Assembly (NCBI RefSeq): GCF_036181745.1
Contig: NZ_CP108080.1
Location: 5,335,501-5,399,500, forward strand
Direction: 5' to 3'
Length of the DNA: 64,000 nucleotides
DNA from: Streptomyces sp. NBC_00259
Lineage (GTDB): Bacteria; Actinomycetota; Actinomycetes; Streptomycetales; Streptomycetaceae
In this document: piece by piece, positions 33,251 through 43,102 of the stretch
How positions within the stretch are numbered: the stretch's first letter is position 1
Layout: each line of letters begins with the position of its first letter
Translations under genes and position numbers: made by a program
The notes under the pieces: generated by a model
What the model saw: the letters and a program-made list of their open reading frames with translations, nothing else
Told to the model about the DNA's origin: nothing
Databases searched by the model: none

Positions 33251-34339
33251 ATGGCCGACCAGAGCAAGGGTCGAATACGTGGCACGGGTGCTCGTCGTAA
33301 GCCGCCCACAGCCCGGCGGAAGGCCGCGTCGCTCGCCGCGTGGACCGCGGCCGGACTGGTGCTCATCGGGGGATCGGGGCTCGGCTACGTCTACATCAAG
33401 CTCAACGGCAACATCCAGGGCGTCGACATCAACAACCAGCTCGGCACCGACCGCCCCGACAACGTCGACAACGGATCCATGGACATCCTCGTCCTCGGCT
33501 CCGACTCCCGCGCCGGCGCCAACGGCAAGTACGGCACGGACGAGGGCGGCGCCCGCTCCGACACCGCGATGATCGTGCACGTCTACGAGGGCCACAAGAA
33601 GGCCGCCGTCGTCTCCGTGCCCCGCGACACGCTCATCGACCGGCCCCGGTGCGCCGACAGCGAGGGCGGGACCGTCCCCGCCGAGAGCCGCGCCATGTTC
33701 AACACGGCGTACGAGGTCGGCGGCCCGGCCTGTGCGGTGAAGACCGTCGAGAAGATCTCCGGCATCCGCATGGACCACTACATGGAGGTCGACTTCACCG
33801 GCTTCAAGAAGCTGATCGACGAGCTCGGCGGTGTCGACATCACCACCAGCGAGGCGATCAGCGACTCCAAGAGCCATCTCGACCTCAAGCCGGGCAAGCA
33901 CACGCTCACCGGCGAGCAGGCCCTCGGGCTCGTACGGACCCGCAAGTCCGTCGGCAACGGCAGCGACCTCGGCCGGATCCAGCTGCAGCAGGCCTTCATC
34001 AAGGCGCTCATCCAGCAGGTCAAGGACGTCGGGGTGTTCACCAGCCCCGCGAAGCTCTACGACCTCGCCGACACCGCCACCAAGGCGATCACGCCCGATT
34101 CCGAGCTCGACTCGGTCAAGGAACTCGTCGACTTCGCCACCGGCCTCAAGGGCCTCGGCGCCGACGACGTCCAGATGATCACGATGCCGGTCGACTACGA
34201 CAAGCGTGATCCCAACCGTGTCGCGCCCCTGAAGAAGCAGGGACAGCAGGTCTGGACCGCCCTCAAGAACGATCTGCCGATCCCCGCCTCGGCGACCAAG
34301 GGCACCGCGGACGGGCAGGCCAAGGGCATCGTGAAGTAG
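33251..34339 (+). CDS. LytR-CpsA-Psr (LCP) family cell-wall glycopolymer ligase
   Basis: A 362-residue membrane-anchored protein. A basic cytoplasmic N-terminus is followed by one transmembrane helix (about 27-47, AAWTAAGLVLIGGSGLGYVY). The LCP domain shows DILVLGSDSRAG, RSDTAMIVHVYEGHKKAAVVSVPRDTLI with the pyrophosphate-binding Arg and Asp residues, then GFKKLIDELGGVDI, and GEQALGLVRTRKSVGNGSDLGRIQLQQAF. LCP enzymes transfer undecaprenyl-linked polymers such as teichoic acids onto peptidoglycan outside the membrane. ATG at 33251 after GAGGAG. A TTGACA hexamer at 33178-33183 may be a -35 element, but its -10 is weak. Confidence 0.93.
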   Translation: MADQSKGRIRGTGARRKPPTARRKAASLAAWTAAGLVLIGGSGLGYVYIKLNGNIQGVDINNQLGTDRPDNVDNGSMDILVLGSDSRAGANGKYGTDEGGARSDTAMIVHVYEGHKKAAVVSVPRDTLIDRPRCADSEGGTVPAESRAMFNTAYEVGGPACAVKTVEKISGIRMDHYMEVDFTGFKKLIDELGGVDITTSEAISDSKSHLDLKPGKHTLTGEQALGLVRTRKSVGNGSDLGRIQLQQAFIKALIQQVKDVGVFTSPAKLYDLADTATKAITPDSELDSVKELVDFATGLKGLGADDVQMITMPVDYDKRDPNRVAPLKKQGQQVWTALKNDLPIPASATKGTADGQAKGIVK

Positions 34340-34365
34340 CCCTTCCGCAGTCCCGCGGCAGCGGG

Positions 34366-34391
34366 GGAATACCTGAGGGCGGCCCCCGGTT
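34366..34391 (+). promoter_or_regulatory. Sigma-R-type promoter of rpmE
   Basis: GGAAT (34366-34370), exactly 18 bases, then GTT (34389-34391): a perfect match to the sigma-R consensus GGAAT-N18-GTT. In S. coelicolor the L31 gene is a known member of the disulfide-stress regulon, which supports the assignment. Confidence 0.8.
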
Positions 34392-34420
34392 TTGGGAGAT
34401 ACGGCCGGTCCTGGCAGACT
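34392..34420 (+). promoter_or_regulatory. Candidate housekeeping promoter of rpmE
   Basis: TTGGGA at 34392-34397 and CAGACT at 34415-34420 are spaced by 17 bases, fitting a vegetative sigma factor. It lies directly after the sigma-R element, so rpmE would have tandem promoters with different triggers. Confidence 0.5.
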
Positions 34421-34495
34421 GGTACGTCGGCCCCGGTTCACGTGCGCGCATCCCGCGAGTGCGACCCGGTGCCCTCCCGAAACTAGGAGACACCC

Positions 34496-34720
34496 TTGAA
34501 GCGCGACATCCACCCCGAGTACGTCGAGACCCAGGTGAGCTGCACCTGTGGCGCGTCGTTCACCACCCGTAGCACGATCCAGGCCGGAAACATCCGTGCC
34601 GAGGTCTGCTCCGAGTGCCACCCGTTCTACACGGGCAAGCAGAAGATCCTCGACACCGGTGGCCGTGTGGCCCGCTTCGAGGCCCGCTTCGGCAAGGCTG
34701 CCGGCTCCGCCAAGAAGTAG
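34496..34720 (+). CDS. rpmE: 50S ribosomal protein L31 (zinc-binding type)
   Basis: A 74-residue bL31 with the four-cysteine (C+) zinc ribbon: CTCG near residues 16-19 and CSECHPFYTGKQK near 37-49. This is the form that releases zinc and is swapped for the cysteine-free paralogue under zinc starvation. The start is TTG at 34496 with AGGAGA seven bases upstream, giving MKRDIHPEYVET as usual. Tandem promoters, one sigma-R-like, precede it and a terminator follows. Confidence 0.97.
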   Translation: MKRDIHPEYVETQVSCTCGASFTTRSTIQAGNIRAEVCSECHPFYTGKQKILDTGGRVARFEARFGKAAGSAKK

Positions 34721-34729
34721 CGAGCCACT

Positions 34730-34775
34730 GCGCCGGTCCTCGGCTGCCCCTGCGCGGGGCGGCCGGGACCGGCGC
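34730..34775 (+). terminator. Terminator between rpmE and prfA
   Basis: GCGCCGGTCC at 34730 pairs with GGACCGGCGC ending at 34775, with a GC-rich continuation of the stem inside, followed by TTT. It starts ten bases past the rpmE stop and should separate highly expressed L31 from prfA. Confidence 0.8.
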
Positions 34776-34826
34776 TTTGCCGTCTCTCCCGCAGCCATCC
34801 AGCAGGACGAATCCCAGGAGCACCCG

Positions 34827-35903
34827 ATGTTCGAAGCGGTCGAGGAACTGGTCGGCGAGCACGCCGACCTGGAGAAGCAGCTCGCCGACCCTTCGGTCCA
34901 CGCCGATCAGGCGAACGCGCGCAAGCTCAACAAGCGGTACGCCGAGCTCACCCCGATCATCGGCACCTACCGCTCCTGGAAGCACACCGGGGACGACATC
35001 GAGACGGCCAGGGAACTCGCCGCCGACGACCCGGACTTCGCCGCCGAGGTGAAGGAGCTGGAGAAGCAGCGCGAGGAGCTCACCGAGAAGCTGCGGCTGC
35101 TGCTGGTGCCCCGTGACCCCAGCGACGACAAGGACGTCATCCTGGAGATCAAGGCGGGCGCGGGCGGCGACGAGTCCGCGCTGTTCGCCGGCGATCTGCT
35201 GCGGATGTACCTGCGCTACGCCGAGCGCGTCGGCTGGAAGACCGAGATCATCGACGCCACCGAGTCCGAGCTCGGCGGCTACAAGGACGTCCAGGTCGCG
35301 GTGAAGACCAAGGGCGGCAACGGCGCCACGGAGCCCGGTCAGGGCGTCTGGGCGCGGCTGAAGTACGAGGGCGGGGTGCACCGCGTGCAGCGCGTGCCGT
35401 CGACCGAGTCCCAGGGGCGGATCCACACCTCCGCCGCCGGTGTCCTCGTGACCCCGGAGGCCGAGGAGGTCGACGTCGAGATCCACGCCAACGATCTGCG
35501 CATCGACGTCTACCGCTCCTCGGGGCCCGGCGGCCAGTCCGTCAACACGACCGACTCGGCGGTGCGCATCACGCACCTCCCCACCGGCGTCGTCGCGTCC
35601 TGCCAGAACGAGAAGAGCCAGCTCCAGAACAAGGAGCAGGCGATGCGTATCCTGCGCTCCAGGCTGCTCGCCGCGGCCCAGGAAGCGGCCGAGCAGGAGG
35701 CCGCGGACGCCCGCCGCAGCCAGGTCCGCACGGTCGACCGCTCCGAGAAGATCCGTACGTACAACTTCCCGGAGAACCGGATCTCGGACCACCGCGTCGG
35801 ATTCAAGGCGTACAACTTGGACCAGGTGCTCGACGGTGAACTGGACGCGGTGATCCAGGCCTGCGTCGACGCCGACTCCGCCGCAAAGCTCGCCGCAGCG
35901 TAA
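34827..35903 (+). CDS. prfA: Peptide chain release factor 1
   Basis: A 358-residue class I release factor reading UAA and UAG. The GGQ motif is in SSGPGGQSVNTTDSAVRITH near residue 235, whose Gln is methylated by the PrmC product encoded next. The N-terminal helical domain and the codon-recognition region RVPSTESQGRIHTSAA, with the expected PxT-like segment in PSTESQG, are present. ATG at 34827 after CAGGAG. prmC starts 42 bp downstream, the usual bacterial pairing. Confidence 0.97.
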   Translation: MFEAVEELVGEHADLEKQLADPSVHADQANARKLNKRYAELTPIIGTYRSWKHTGDDIETARELAADDPDFAAEVKELEKQREELTEKLRLLLVPRDPSDDKDVILEIKAGAGGDESALFAGDLLRMYLRYAERVGWKTEIIDATESELGGYKDVQVAVKTKGGNGATEPGQGVWARLKYEGGVHRVQRVPSTESQGRIHTSAAGVLVTPEAEEVDVEIHANDLRIDVYRSSGPGGQSVNTTDSAVRITHLPTGVVASCQNEKSQLQNKEQAMRILRSRLLAAAQEAAEQEAADARRSQVRTVDRSEKIRTYNFPENRISDHRVGFKAYNLDQVLDGELDAVIQACVDADSAAKLAAA

Positions 35904-35945
35904 GCCGCGTACATCGAACAGCCCTGCCCAGCCCGGAGGACCAGC

Positions 35946-36827
35946 GTGCAGTCGCTCCCCGGGGGACGTCCCCCGTACCCCCGCTCCTTGCTGCTTGCCG
36001 AGGTGGCCCAGGCCACCCAGCGGCTGGCCGACGCAGGCGTGCCCTCGCCCCGCTTCGACGCGGAGGAGCTTGCCGCGTTCGTCCACGGCGTCAAGCGCGG
36101 TGAGCTGCACCTGGTCAAGGACGCGGACTTCGACGCCCGCTACTGGGAGACGATCGCCCGCCGCGAGGCCCGCGAGCCGCTGCAGCACATCACCGGGCGC
36201 GCCTTCTTCCGCTATCTGGAGCTGCAGGTCGGCCCCGGGGTCTTCGTGCCGCGTCCGGAGACCGAGTCGGTCGTCGGCTGGGCCATAGACGCCGTACGGG
36301 CCATGGACGTCGTCGAACCGCTCGTCATCGATCTGTGCTCCGGCTCCGGGGCCATCGCCCTCGCCATCGCCCAGGAGGTGCCGCGCTCGCGCGTGCACGC
36401 CGTGGAGCTGTCCGACGACGCCATCGGCTGGACCCGGAAGAACGCCGAGGGGTCCAGGGTCACCGTGCACCACGGCGACGCCCTGCGTGCCCTCCCGGAG
36501 TTCGACGGCCAGGTCGACCTGGTCATCTCCAACCCGCCGTACATCCCGCTCACCGAGTGGGAGTATGTCGCCCCCGAAGCCCGTGACCACGACCCGCAAA
36601 TGGCCCTCTTCTCCGGGGAGGACGGCCTCGACACCATCCGCGGCATCGAGCGCACCGCGCACCGGCTGCTGCGGCCCGGCGGTCTCGTCGTCGTCGAGCA
36701 CGCCGACACCCAGGGCGGCCAGGTGCCGTGGATCTTCAAGGAGGAGGACGGCTGGGCGGACGCGGCCGACCACCCCGACCTGAACAACCGCCCGCGCTTC
36801 GCGACCGCGCGCAAGGCAATGCCGTGA
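35946..36827 (+). CDS. prmC: Release factor glutamine methyltransferase
   Basis: A 293-residue SAM-dependent enzyme that N5-methylates the GGQ glutamine of RF1 and RF2. The SAM motif VIDLCSGSGAIALAIA lies near residues 128-143 and the catalytic NPPY in LVISNPPYIP near 195. The N-terminal helical substrate-recognition domain is present (PRFDAEELAAFVHGV). GTG at 35946 after GGAGG. Confidence 0.95.
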   Translation: MQSLPGGRPPYPRSLLLAEVAQATQRLADAGVPSPRFDAEELAAFVHGVKRGELHLVKDADFDARYWETIARREAREPLQHITGRAFFRYLELQVGPGVFVPRPETESVVGWAIDAVRAMDVVEPLVIDLCSGSGAIALAIAQEVPRSRVHAVELSDDAIGWTRKNAEGSRVTVHHGDALRALPEFDGQVDLVISNPPYIPLTEWEYVAPEARDHDPQMALFSGEDGLDTIRGIERTAHRLLRPGGLVVVEHADTQGGQVPWIFKEEDGWADAADHPDLNNRPRFATARKAMP

Positions 36828-36870
36828 TCAACCGCACTGTGTACGTGTCCATGGACCAGGAGGCCCGCTG

Positions 36871-37518
36871 ATGGCTCGGCGATACGACTGCAACGACGCG
36901 ACGGACCGCACCACCGGCCTGCGGGAAGCCGCATCGGCCGTCCGCCGCGGCGAACTGGTCGTGCTCCCCACCGACACCGTGTACGGCATCGGTGCGGACG
37001 CGTTCAGCTCCGAGGCCGTCGCCGATCTGCTGGAGGCGAAGGGACGTGGCCGCAGCATGCCCACCCCGGTCCTCATCGGCTCCCCGAACACCCTCCACGG
37101 CCTGGTCACCGACTTCTCCGAGCAGGCGTGGGAGCTCGTCGACGCGTTCTGGCCGGGCGCGCTGACGCTGGTCGCCAAGCACCAGCCGTCGCTGCAGTGG
37201 GACCTCGGCGACACCCGGGGCACCGTCGCCATCCGGATGCCGCTGCACCCCGTCGCCATCGAGCTGCTCACCGACGTCGGCCCGATGGCCGTCTCGTCCG
37301 CGAACCTCACGGGCCACCCGTCGCCCGAGGACTGCGACGCCGCGCAGGACATGCTCGGCGACTCCGTCTCCGTGTACCTCGACGGCGGCCCGACGCCCGG
37401 CATCGTGCCGTCCTCGATCGTCGACGTCACCGGCAAGGTCCCGGTCCTGCTGCGCGCGGGCGCGCTGGACGCGGACGAGCTCCGCAAGGTCGTACCCGAC
37501 CTCGAGGTGGCCAGTTGA
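36871..37518 (+). CDS. L-threonylcarbamoyladenylate synthase (Sua5/YciO/YrdC family)
   Basis: A 215-residue protein making threonylcarbamoyl-AMP from threonine, bicarbonate and ATP, the first step of tRNA t6A37. Conserved features: VLPTDTVYGIGADAFS near residues 30-45, KGRGRSMPTPVLIGS, and LLTDVGPMAVSSANLTGHPSP with the SSAN motif near 140. It is the short form without the C-terminal Sua5 domain. ATG at 36871 after GGAGG. Its stop overlaps the next gene's TTG start by 4 bp. Confidence 0.93.
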   Translation: MARRYDCNDATDRTTGLREAASAVRRGELVVLPTDTVYGIGADAFSSEAVADLLEAKGRGRSMPTPVLIGSPNTLHGLVTDFSEQAWELVDAFWPGALTLVAKHQPSLQWDLGDTRGTVAIRMPLHPVAIELLTDVGPMAVSSANLTGHPSPEDCDAAQDMLGDSVSVYLDGGPTPGIVPSSIVDVTGKVPVLLRAGALDADELRKVVPDLEVAS

Positions 37519-38156
37519 CTGCCCCTGAGGGGCGTGGCATAGGCGGTACGGACGACGCCTTCCGCATTCTCCACGTCAGCACCGGCAACGTGTGCCGCTC
37601 GCCGATCACCGAGCGGCTGACGCGGCATGCCCTCAGCCGCCGCCTCGGCGACCCCCTCGCCGGCGGGCTGATCGTGGAGAGCGCGGGCACCTGGGGCCAC
37701 GAGGGCGCGCCCATGGAGGCGAACGCCGCGACGGTCCTCGGCGACTTCGGTGCCGACCCCAGCGGCTTCGTCGGCCGCGAGCTGCTCGACGAGCACGTCA
37801 TCCGCGCGGACCTGGTGCTGACCGCCACCCGCGACCACCGCGCTCAGGTCATCTCCATGGGCCATTCCGCCGGTCTGCGCACTTTTACGCTGAAGGAGTT
37901 CACCCGGCTCGTCCGGGCGATAGACCCGGCGACGCTGCCGGACCCCCTGGACGACGGTGTCGTCGAGCGCGCGCGGGCGCTGGTGCGGGCGGCGGCGGCG
38001 CTGCGCGGCTGGCTGCTCGCACCGAGCGCGGAGGCCGACGAGGTGTACGACCCGTACGGGGCGCCGATCACCTTCTTCCGCTCGATCGGCGACGAGATCC
38101 ACCAGGCCCTGGACCCCGTCCTCACCGCGCTGACCGGAGTCCGGTCCCACCACTGA
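37515..38156 (+). CDS. Low-molecular-weight phosphotyrosine phosphatase-like protein, nucleophile Cys replaced by Ser
   Basis: A 213-residue protein of the LMW-PTP/arsenate reductase fold. The phosphate-binding loop reads HVSTGNVCRSPITERL near residues 19-35. In active enzymes the loop is C-X5-R with Cys first; here that position is Ser (AGC codon), while the second Cys and Arg are kept. The general-acid region would be in LPDPLDD near 137. It starts with TTG at 37515 overlapping the Sua5 stop (TTGA), so the two are coupled. Either it is a phosphate-binding pseudo-enzyme or uses another mechanism; orthologues in other Streptomyces seem to share the Ser, from memory. Confidence 0.8.
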   Translation: MTAPEGRGIGGTDDAFRILHVSTGNVCRSPITERLTRHALSRRLGDPLAGGLIVESAGTWGHEGAPMEANAATVLGDFGADPSGFVGRELLDEHVIRADLVLTATRDHRAQVISMGHSAGLRTFTLKEFTRLVRAIDPATLPDPLDDGVVERARALVRAAAALRGWLLAPSAEADEVYDPYGAPITFFRSIGDEIHQALDPVLTALTGVRSHH

Positions 38157-38173
38157 CCGGAGTCCGGTCCCAC
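38131..38173. repeat. 20-bp direct repeat spanning the 3' end of the phosphatase-like gene
   Basis: TGACCGGAGTCCGGTCCCAC occurs at 38131-38150, inside the last codons, and again at 38154-38173, just around and after the stop. Each copy contains the dyad ACCGGAGTCCGGT. Probably a recent short duplication or a weak terminator. Confidence 0.75.
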
Positions 38174-38270
38174 GACCGACCGGCCGCCGTACGGGCGTAT
38201 ACGGAGCGCAGGACCCGCCTCCGGCCTACATTGGAGGGGCCGTCACCCCACGCGAGGCCGGGAGAACCCC

Positions 38271-39554
<1,284 letters not shown>

Positions 39555-39677
39555 GGTGAATCCGAGAAAGGACGGAACGGTGTGCAACCGTTCGGGCCGC
39601 TCGTATGTCCTCAAGCATGTGGCCAACAAAGCTAGGGTGTGGGGCTGAGATGGCCAGCGATTCCTGTGGGGCAGCCC

Positions 39678-41012
39678 GTGCGTGATTACCTGCTGACGCT
39701 CTGTGTCACGGCCGCGGTGACCTATCTGCTGACCGGTCCGGTGCGGAAGTTCGCCATCGCGACCGGAGCGATGCCGGAGATCCGCGCCCGCGACGTGCAC
39801 CGTGAACCGACGCCGCGACTCGGCGGTATCGCGATGTTCTTCGGCCTGTGCGCGGGACTGCTGGTCGCGGACCATCTGCGCAATCTCAACAGCGTCTTCG
39901 AGCTCTCCAACGAGCCGCGCGCCCTGCTCTCCGGCGCCGCGCTGATCTGGCTGATCGGTGTGCTGGACGACAAGTTCGAGATCGACGCGCTGATCAAGCT
40001 GGGCGGCCAGATGATCGCCGCCGGTGTGATGGTGATGCAGGGGCTGACGATCCTGTGGCTGCCGATCCCCGGCGTCGGCACGGTCTCGCTCACCCAGTGG
40101 CAGGGCACGCTGCTGACGGTGGCGCTGGTGGTCATCACCATCAACGCCGTGAACTTCGTGGACGGCCTGGACGGGCTCGCCGCCGGCATGGTCTGCATCG
40201 CCTCGGCGGCCTTCTTCCTCTACGCGTACCGGATGTGGTTCGGCTACACGATCGAGGCCGCCGCGCCCGCGACGCTGTTCACCGCCATCCTCATGGGCAT
40301 GTGCCTGGGCTTCCTCCCGCACAACATGCACCCGGCGCGGATCTTCATGGGCGACTCCGGATCGATGCTGATCGGCCTGGTGCTGGCCGCGTCCGCGATC
40401 TCGGTGACCGGGCAGGTCGACCCCGACGCGCTGAAGCTGTTCGAGGGCGGCACCCGCGAGGCCACGCACGCGGCGCTGCCGGTCTTCATCCCGCTGCTGC
40501 TGCCGCTGACGATCATCGCGATCCCGTTCGCGGACCTGGTGCTGGCGATCGTCCGCCGTACCTGGAAGGGCAAGTCGCCGTTCGCCGCCGACCGCGGCCA
40601 CCTCCACCACCGGCTGCTGGAGATCGGGCACTCGCACAGCCGCGCCGTGCTGATCATGTACTTCTGGTCGGCGCTGATCGCCTTCGGCGTCGTTCTGTAC
40701 TCGGTGCACAGCGCGTCGATGTGGATCGTCTTCGCGATCGTGGTGCTCAGCGCCCTCGGCCTGGGACTCCTGCTGCTGCCGCGCTTCACCCCGAGGGCCC
40801 CGCGCTGGGCGGAGTCCTTCGTTCCGCCCCGCTACCGGCGCCGCCCGCAGCCCGAGCACGTGCGCCCGTCGGCGTTCGGCGAGACGGTCGGCGAACGGCC
40901 GGAGGGACACCCGGAAGAGCACGTTCCGGTGCCTGCGGGCATCAACGGAGCGACCGCGATCGGGTCACGTTCACGCTTCACCGACCGGCGTAAGGCCGGG
41001 ACGCCGAGTTGA
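39678..41012 (+). CDS. MraY/WecA-family undecaprenyl-phosphate sugar-1-phosphate transferase
   Basis: A 444-residue polytopic membrane protein with about eleven hydrophobic helices. Family motifs: the DDK of GVLDDKFEIDAL near residue 95, NAVNFVDGLDGLAAG near 155, FMGDSGSMLIG near 220 and the HIH-like GHLHHRLL near 305. The WecA/TagO branch transfers GlcNAc-1-phosphate to undecaprenyl phosphate, starting teichoic-acid-like or other wall polymers, which fits the LCP ligase 5 kb upstream. GTG at 39678 (MRDYLL) is chosen because a TAGGGT -10-like hexamer at 39633-39638 lies just before the earlier in-frame GTGs. A charged C-terminal tail of about 85 residues is cytoplasmic. Confidence 0.92.
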   Translation: MRDYLLTLCVTAAVTYLLTGPVRKFAIATGAMPEIRARDVHREPTPRLGGIAMFFGLCAGLLVADHLRNLNSVFELSNEPRALLSGAALIWLIGVLDDKFEIDALIKLGGQMIAAGVMVMQGLTILWLPIPGVGTVSLTQWQGTLLTVALVVITINAVNFVDGLDGLAAGMVCIASAAFFLYAYRMWFGYTIEAAAPATLFTAILMGMCLGFLPHNMHPARIFMGDSGSMLIGLVLAASAISVTGQVDPDALKLFEGGTREATHAALPVFIPLLLPLTIIAIPFADLVLAIVRRTWKGKSPFAADRGHLHHRLLEIGHSHSRAVLIMYFWSALIAFGVVLYSVHSASMWIVFAIVVLSALGLGLLLLPRFTPRAPRWAESFVPPRYRRRPQPEHVRPSAFGETVGERPEGHPEEHVPVPAGINGATAIGSRSRFTDRRKAGTPS

Positions 41013-41265
41013 CGTTTCCGTGCAATACCAGACAAACCGCTATGGGATCGTGCACACACGCGCAGGGTCACTCTCATGTGTGACAGTTGGCACACCCTAT
41101 GGGTAAAGACCTATTCAAATAGTTTGTGATACGGTTCACGAGAGCCGGAGACAGAGCCGAAGGACCGTAGTGCGCGGTTTCCTCGGCCCCGGGACCTGCC
41201 TCGGACCGGATCTACGCTCGTCCATGACGACACCACTGCCCCCACCACCCCGCGGAGCTGCCGCC

Positions 41266-41703
41266 ATGCCGTCCAACGACGTCCGGACTCTCCTCCAGAC
41301 CGCCGTGCCCACTGCTGCCGTCGGCGTGATCGCCGCCGTGATCAGCGGTGTGCTCGCCGGCGGCAAGGGAGCGCTCGGCGCGGTCGTCGGCACCCTGGTG
41401 GTCATCCTCTTCATGGGCATCGGGATCGTCATCCTGCAGCGGACCGCCAAGCAGTTCCCGCAGCTGTTCCAGGCGATGGGCCTGATGCTCTACACGACGC
41501 AGTTGCTCGTGCTGTTCATCTTCGTCGCCGCCTTCAAGGACACCACCCTGTTCAACCCCAAGGCCTTCGCCGCCTCGCTCGTCGCGGCGACGCTGGTCTG
41601 GGTGGCCGCACAGGCCCGTGCCCACATGAAGGCCAAGATCCTTTACGTCGAGCCGGAGCCGTCCGATCCCCGCAAGGGCGAAAAGACGGGGCCGTCGTCG
41701 TGA
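41266..41703 (+). CDS. atpI: ATP synthase protein I
   Basis: A 145-residue membrane protein with four hydrophobic helices (for example AAVGVIAAVISGVLAG, VGTLVVILFMGIGIVIL, LLVLFIFVAAF, AASLVAATLVWVAAQ). AtpI aids assembly of the c-ring and possibly Mg2+ uptake; it leads the operon in most bacteria. ATG at 41266 has GGAG eight bases upstream; an earlier in-frame ATG at 41224 has no ribosome site. The 250-bp region before it has an unusually AT-rich patch around 41095-41140 that probably holds the atp promoter. Confidence 0.9.
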   Translation: MPSNDVRTLLQTAVPTAAVGVIAAVISGVLAGGKGALGAVVGTLVVILFMGIGIVILQRTAKQFPQLFQAMGLMLYTTQLLVLFIFVAAFKDTTLFNPKAFAASLVAATLVWVAAQARAHMKAKILYVEPEPSDPRKGEKTGPSS

Positions 41704-41929
41704 CGGGTAGGGCCGGGATAAGTAGGCGTTCGAGATCCTGCTATCGTCCGGTGCCAACTGCGGCACTGCGGGCGCGGGCATCTGAGCTGACGCCTGCTCG
41801 AACGCGAGGCCTCGATGCCTGACCGCCGCCCCCACATCCGAAACACCAGTCCGGTGCCGACTCGCGGCTGCGCGCCGCGCCGACACAACGAGGTTGCCGA
41901 ACCCATGCGTCACGCCGAAGGAGCCCGCG

Positions 41930-42748
41930 GTGAGTGCTGAACAGACCACGCTCGCCTTTGACTGGAGCTGCCGCATCCTGGCCGACAACGGCTGTGGCTT
42001 TCCGGCACCGGGCCTGCACTCCTTCCTCTTCCAGCCGCTTTTCCACGTCGGCGGCTTCGAGTTCAACAAGGTGATGCTGCTCGCGCTGCTCACCACGCTG
42101 GTGGTCGTCACCTTCTTCTGGGTGGCCTTCGGCAAGGCGAAGGTCGTCCCGGGCAAGGTGCAGATGATCGGCGAGGCCGGCTACGACTTCGTGCGCCGCG
42201 GCATCGTCTACGAGACCCTCGGGAAGCGGGAGGGCGAGAAGTACGTCCCGCTGATGGTCTCGATCTTCTTCTTCGTCTGGATCATGAACATCTGGTCCGT
42301 GATCCCGCTGGCCCAGTTCCCGGTGTCGTCGATCATCGCGTACCCGATCGTTCTCGCGGTCATGGTCTACGTGATCTGGGTGTCGCTGACCTTCAAGCGC
42401 CACGGTTTCGTGGGCGGCTGGAAGAACATCACGGGCTACGACCCGTCGCTGGGCCCGATCAAGTGGCTCGTCTCGTTCATCGAGCTCTTCTCGAACCTGC
42501 TGGTCCGCCCGTTCACGCACGCGGTGCGACTCTTCGCCAACATGTTCGCCGGTCACCTGATGCTGGTGATGTTCACCGTCGCCTCCTGGTACCTGCTGAA
42601 CAGCTACATGATCCCGGCCGCCGGCGTCTCGTTCGTGATGACGATGGCCATGATCGTCTTCGAGCTCTTCGTCCAGGCCGTCCAGGCGTACGTCTTCGTC
42701 CTGCTGGCCTGCTCCTACATTCAGGGCGCTCTCGCCGAGCACCACTGA
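41930..42748 (+). CDS. atpB: ATP synthase Fo subunit a
   Basis: A 272-residue subunit forming the proton half-channels. Five or six transmembrane helices; the essential Arg is in LVRPFTHAVRLFANMFAGHL near residues 191-210. The C-terminal helix FELFVQAVQAYVFVLLACSYI is typical. GTG at 41930 after AAGGAG. Confidence 0.96.
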   Translation: MSAEQTTLAFDWSCRILADNGCGFPAPGLHSFLFQPLFHVGGFEFNKVMLLALLTTLVVVTFFWVAFGKAKVVPGKVQMIGEAGYDFVRRGIVYETLGKREGEKYVPLMVSIFFFVWIMNIWSVIPLAQFPVSSIIAYPIVLAVMVYVIWVSLTFKRHGFVGGWKNITGYDPSLGPIKWLVSFIELFSNLLVRPFTHAVRLFANMFAGHLMLVMFTVASWYLLNSYMIPAAGVSFVMTMAMIVFELFVQAVQAYVFVLLACSYIQGALAEHH

Positions 42749-42826
42749 GTCAACTCCCGCCCGCACCACCCCGGAAACGTCCGGTGGCCAACCCCCACCG
42801 GTCCGTAAAGAAAAGGAAGAATCAGC

Positions 42827-43063
42827 ATGGCTGCCACTGAGACCCTCGCCGCCGTCACCGGTTCGCTCGGCTCCATCGGCTACGGCCTCGCCGCCATCGG
42901 CCCCGGCATCGGCGTCGGCATCGTCTTCGGTAACGGCACCCAGGCTCTGGCCCGTCAGCCCGAGGCTGCCGGCCTGATCCGTGCCAACCAGATCCTCGGC
43001 TTCGCGTTCTGTGAGGCGCTCGCCCTCATCGGCATCGTTATGCCGTTCGTGTTCGGTCGCTAA
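42827..43063 (+). CDS. atpE: ATP synthase Fo subunit c
   Basis: A 78-residue hairpin of two helices. The first contains GLAAIGPGIGVGIVFG, the loop contains ARQPEAAGLIRANQ, and the proton-carrying Glu is in FAFCEALALIGIV near residue 65. ATG at 42827 after a purine-rich AAAGGAAG. Confidence 0.97.
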   Translation: MAATETLAAVTGSLGSIGYGLAAIGPGIGVGIVFGNGTQALARQPEAAGLIRANQILGFAFCEALALIGIVMPFVFGR

Positions 43064-43102
43064 TTCTCAGCTACCTGACACTTTTCGACGAAAGGCATTG
43101 AT

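Noticed and set aside
38157..38270. Glycine riboswitch upstream of glyA
   Set aside because: The gap is only 114 bases and the tandem aptamer features are not visible.
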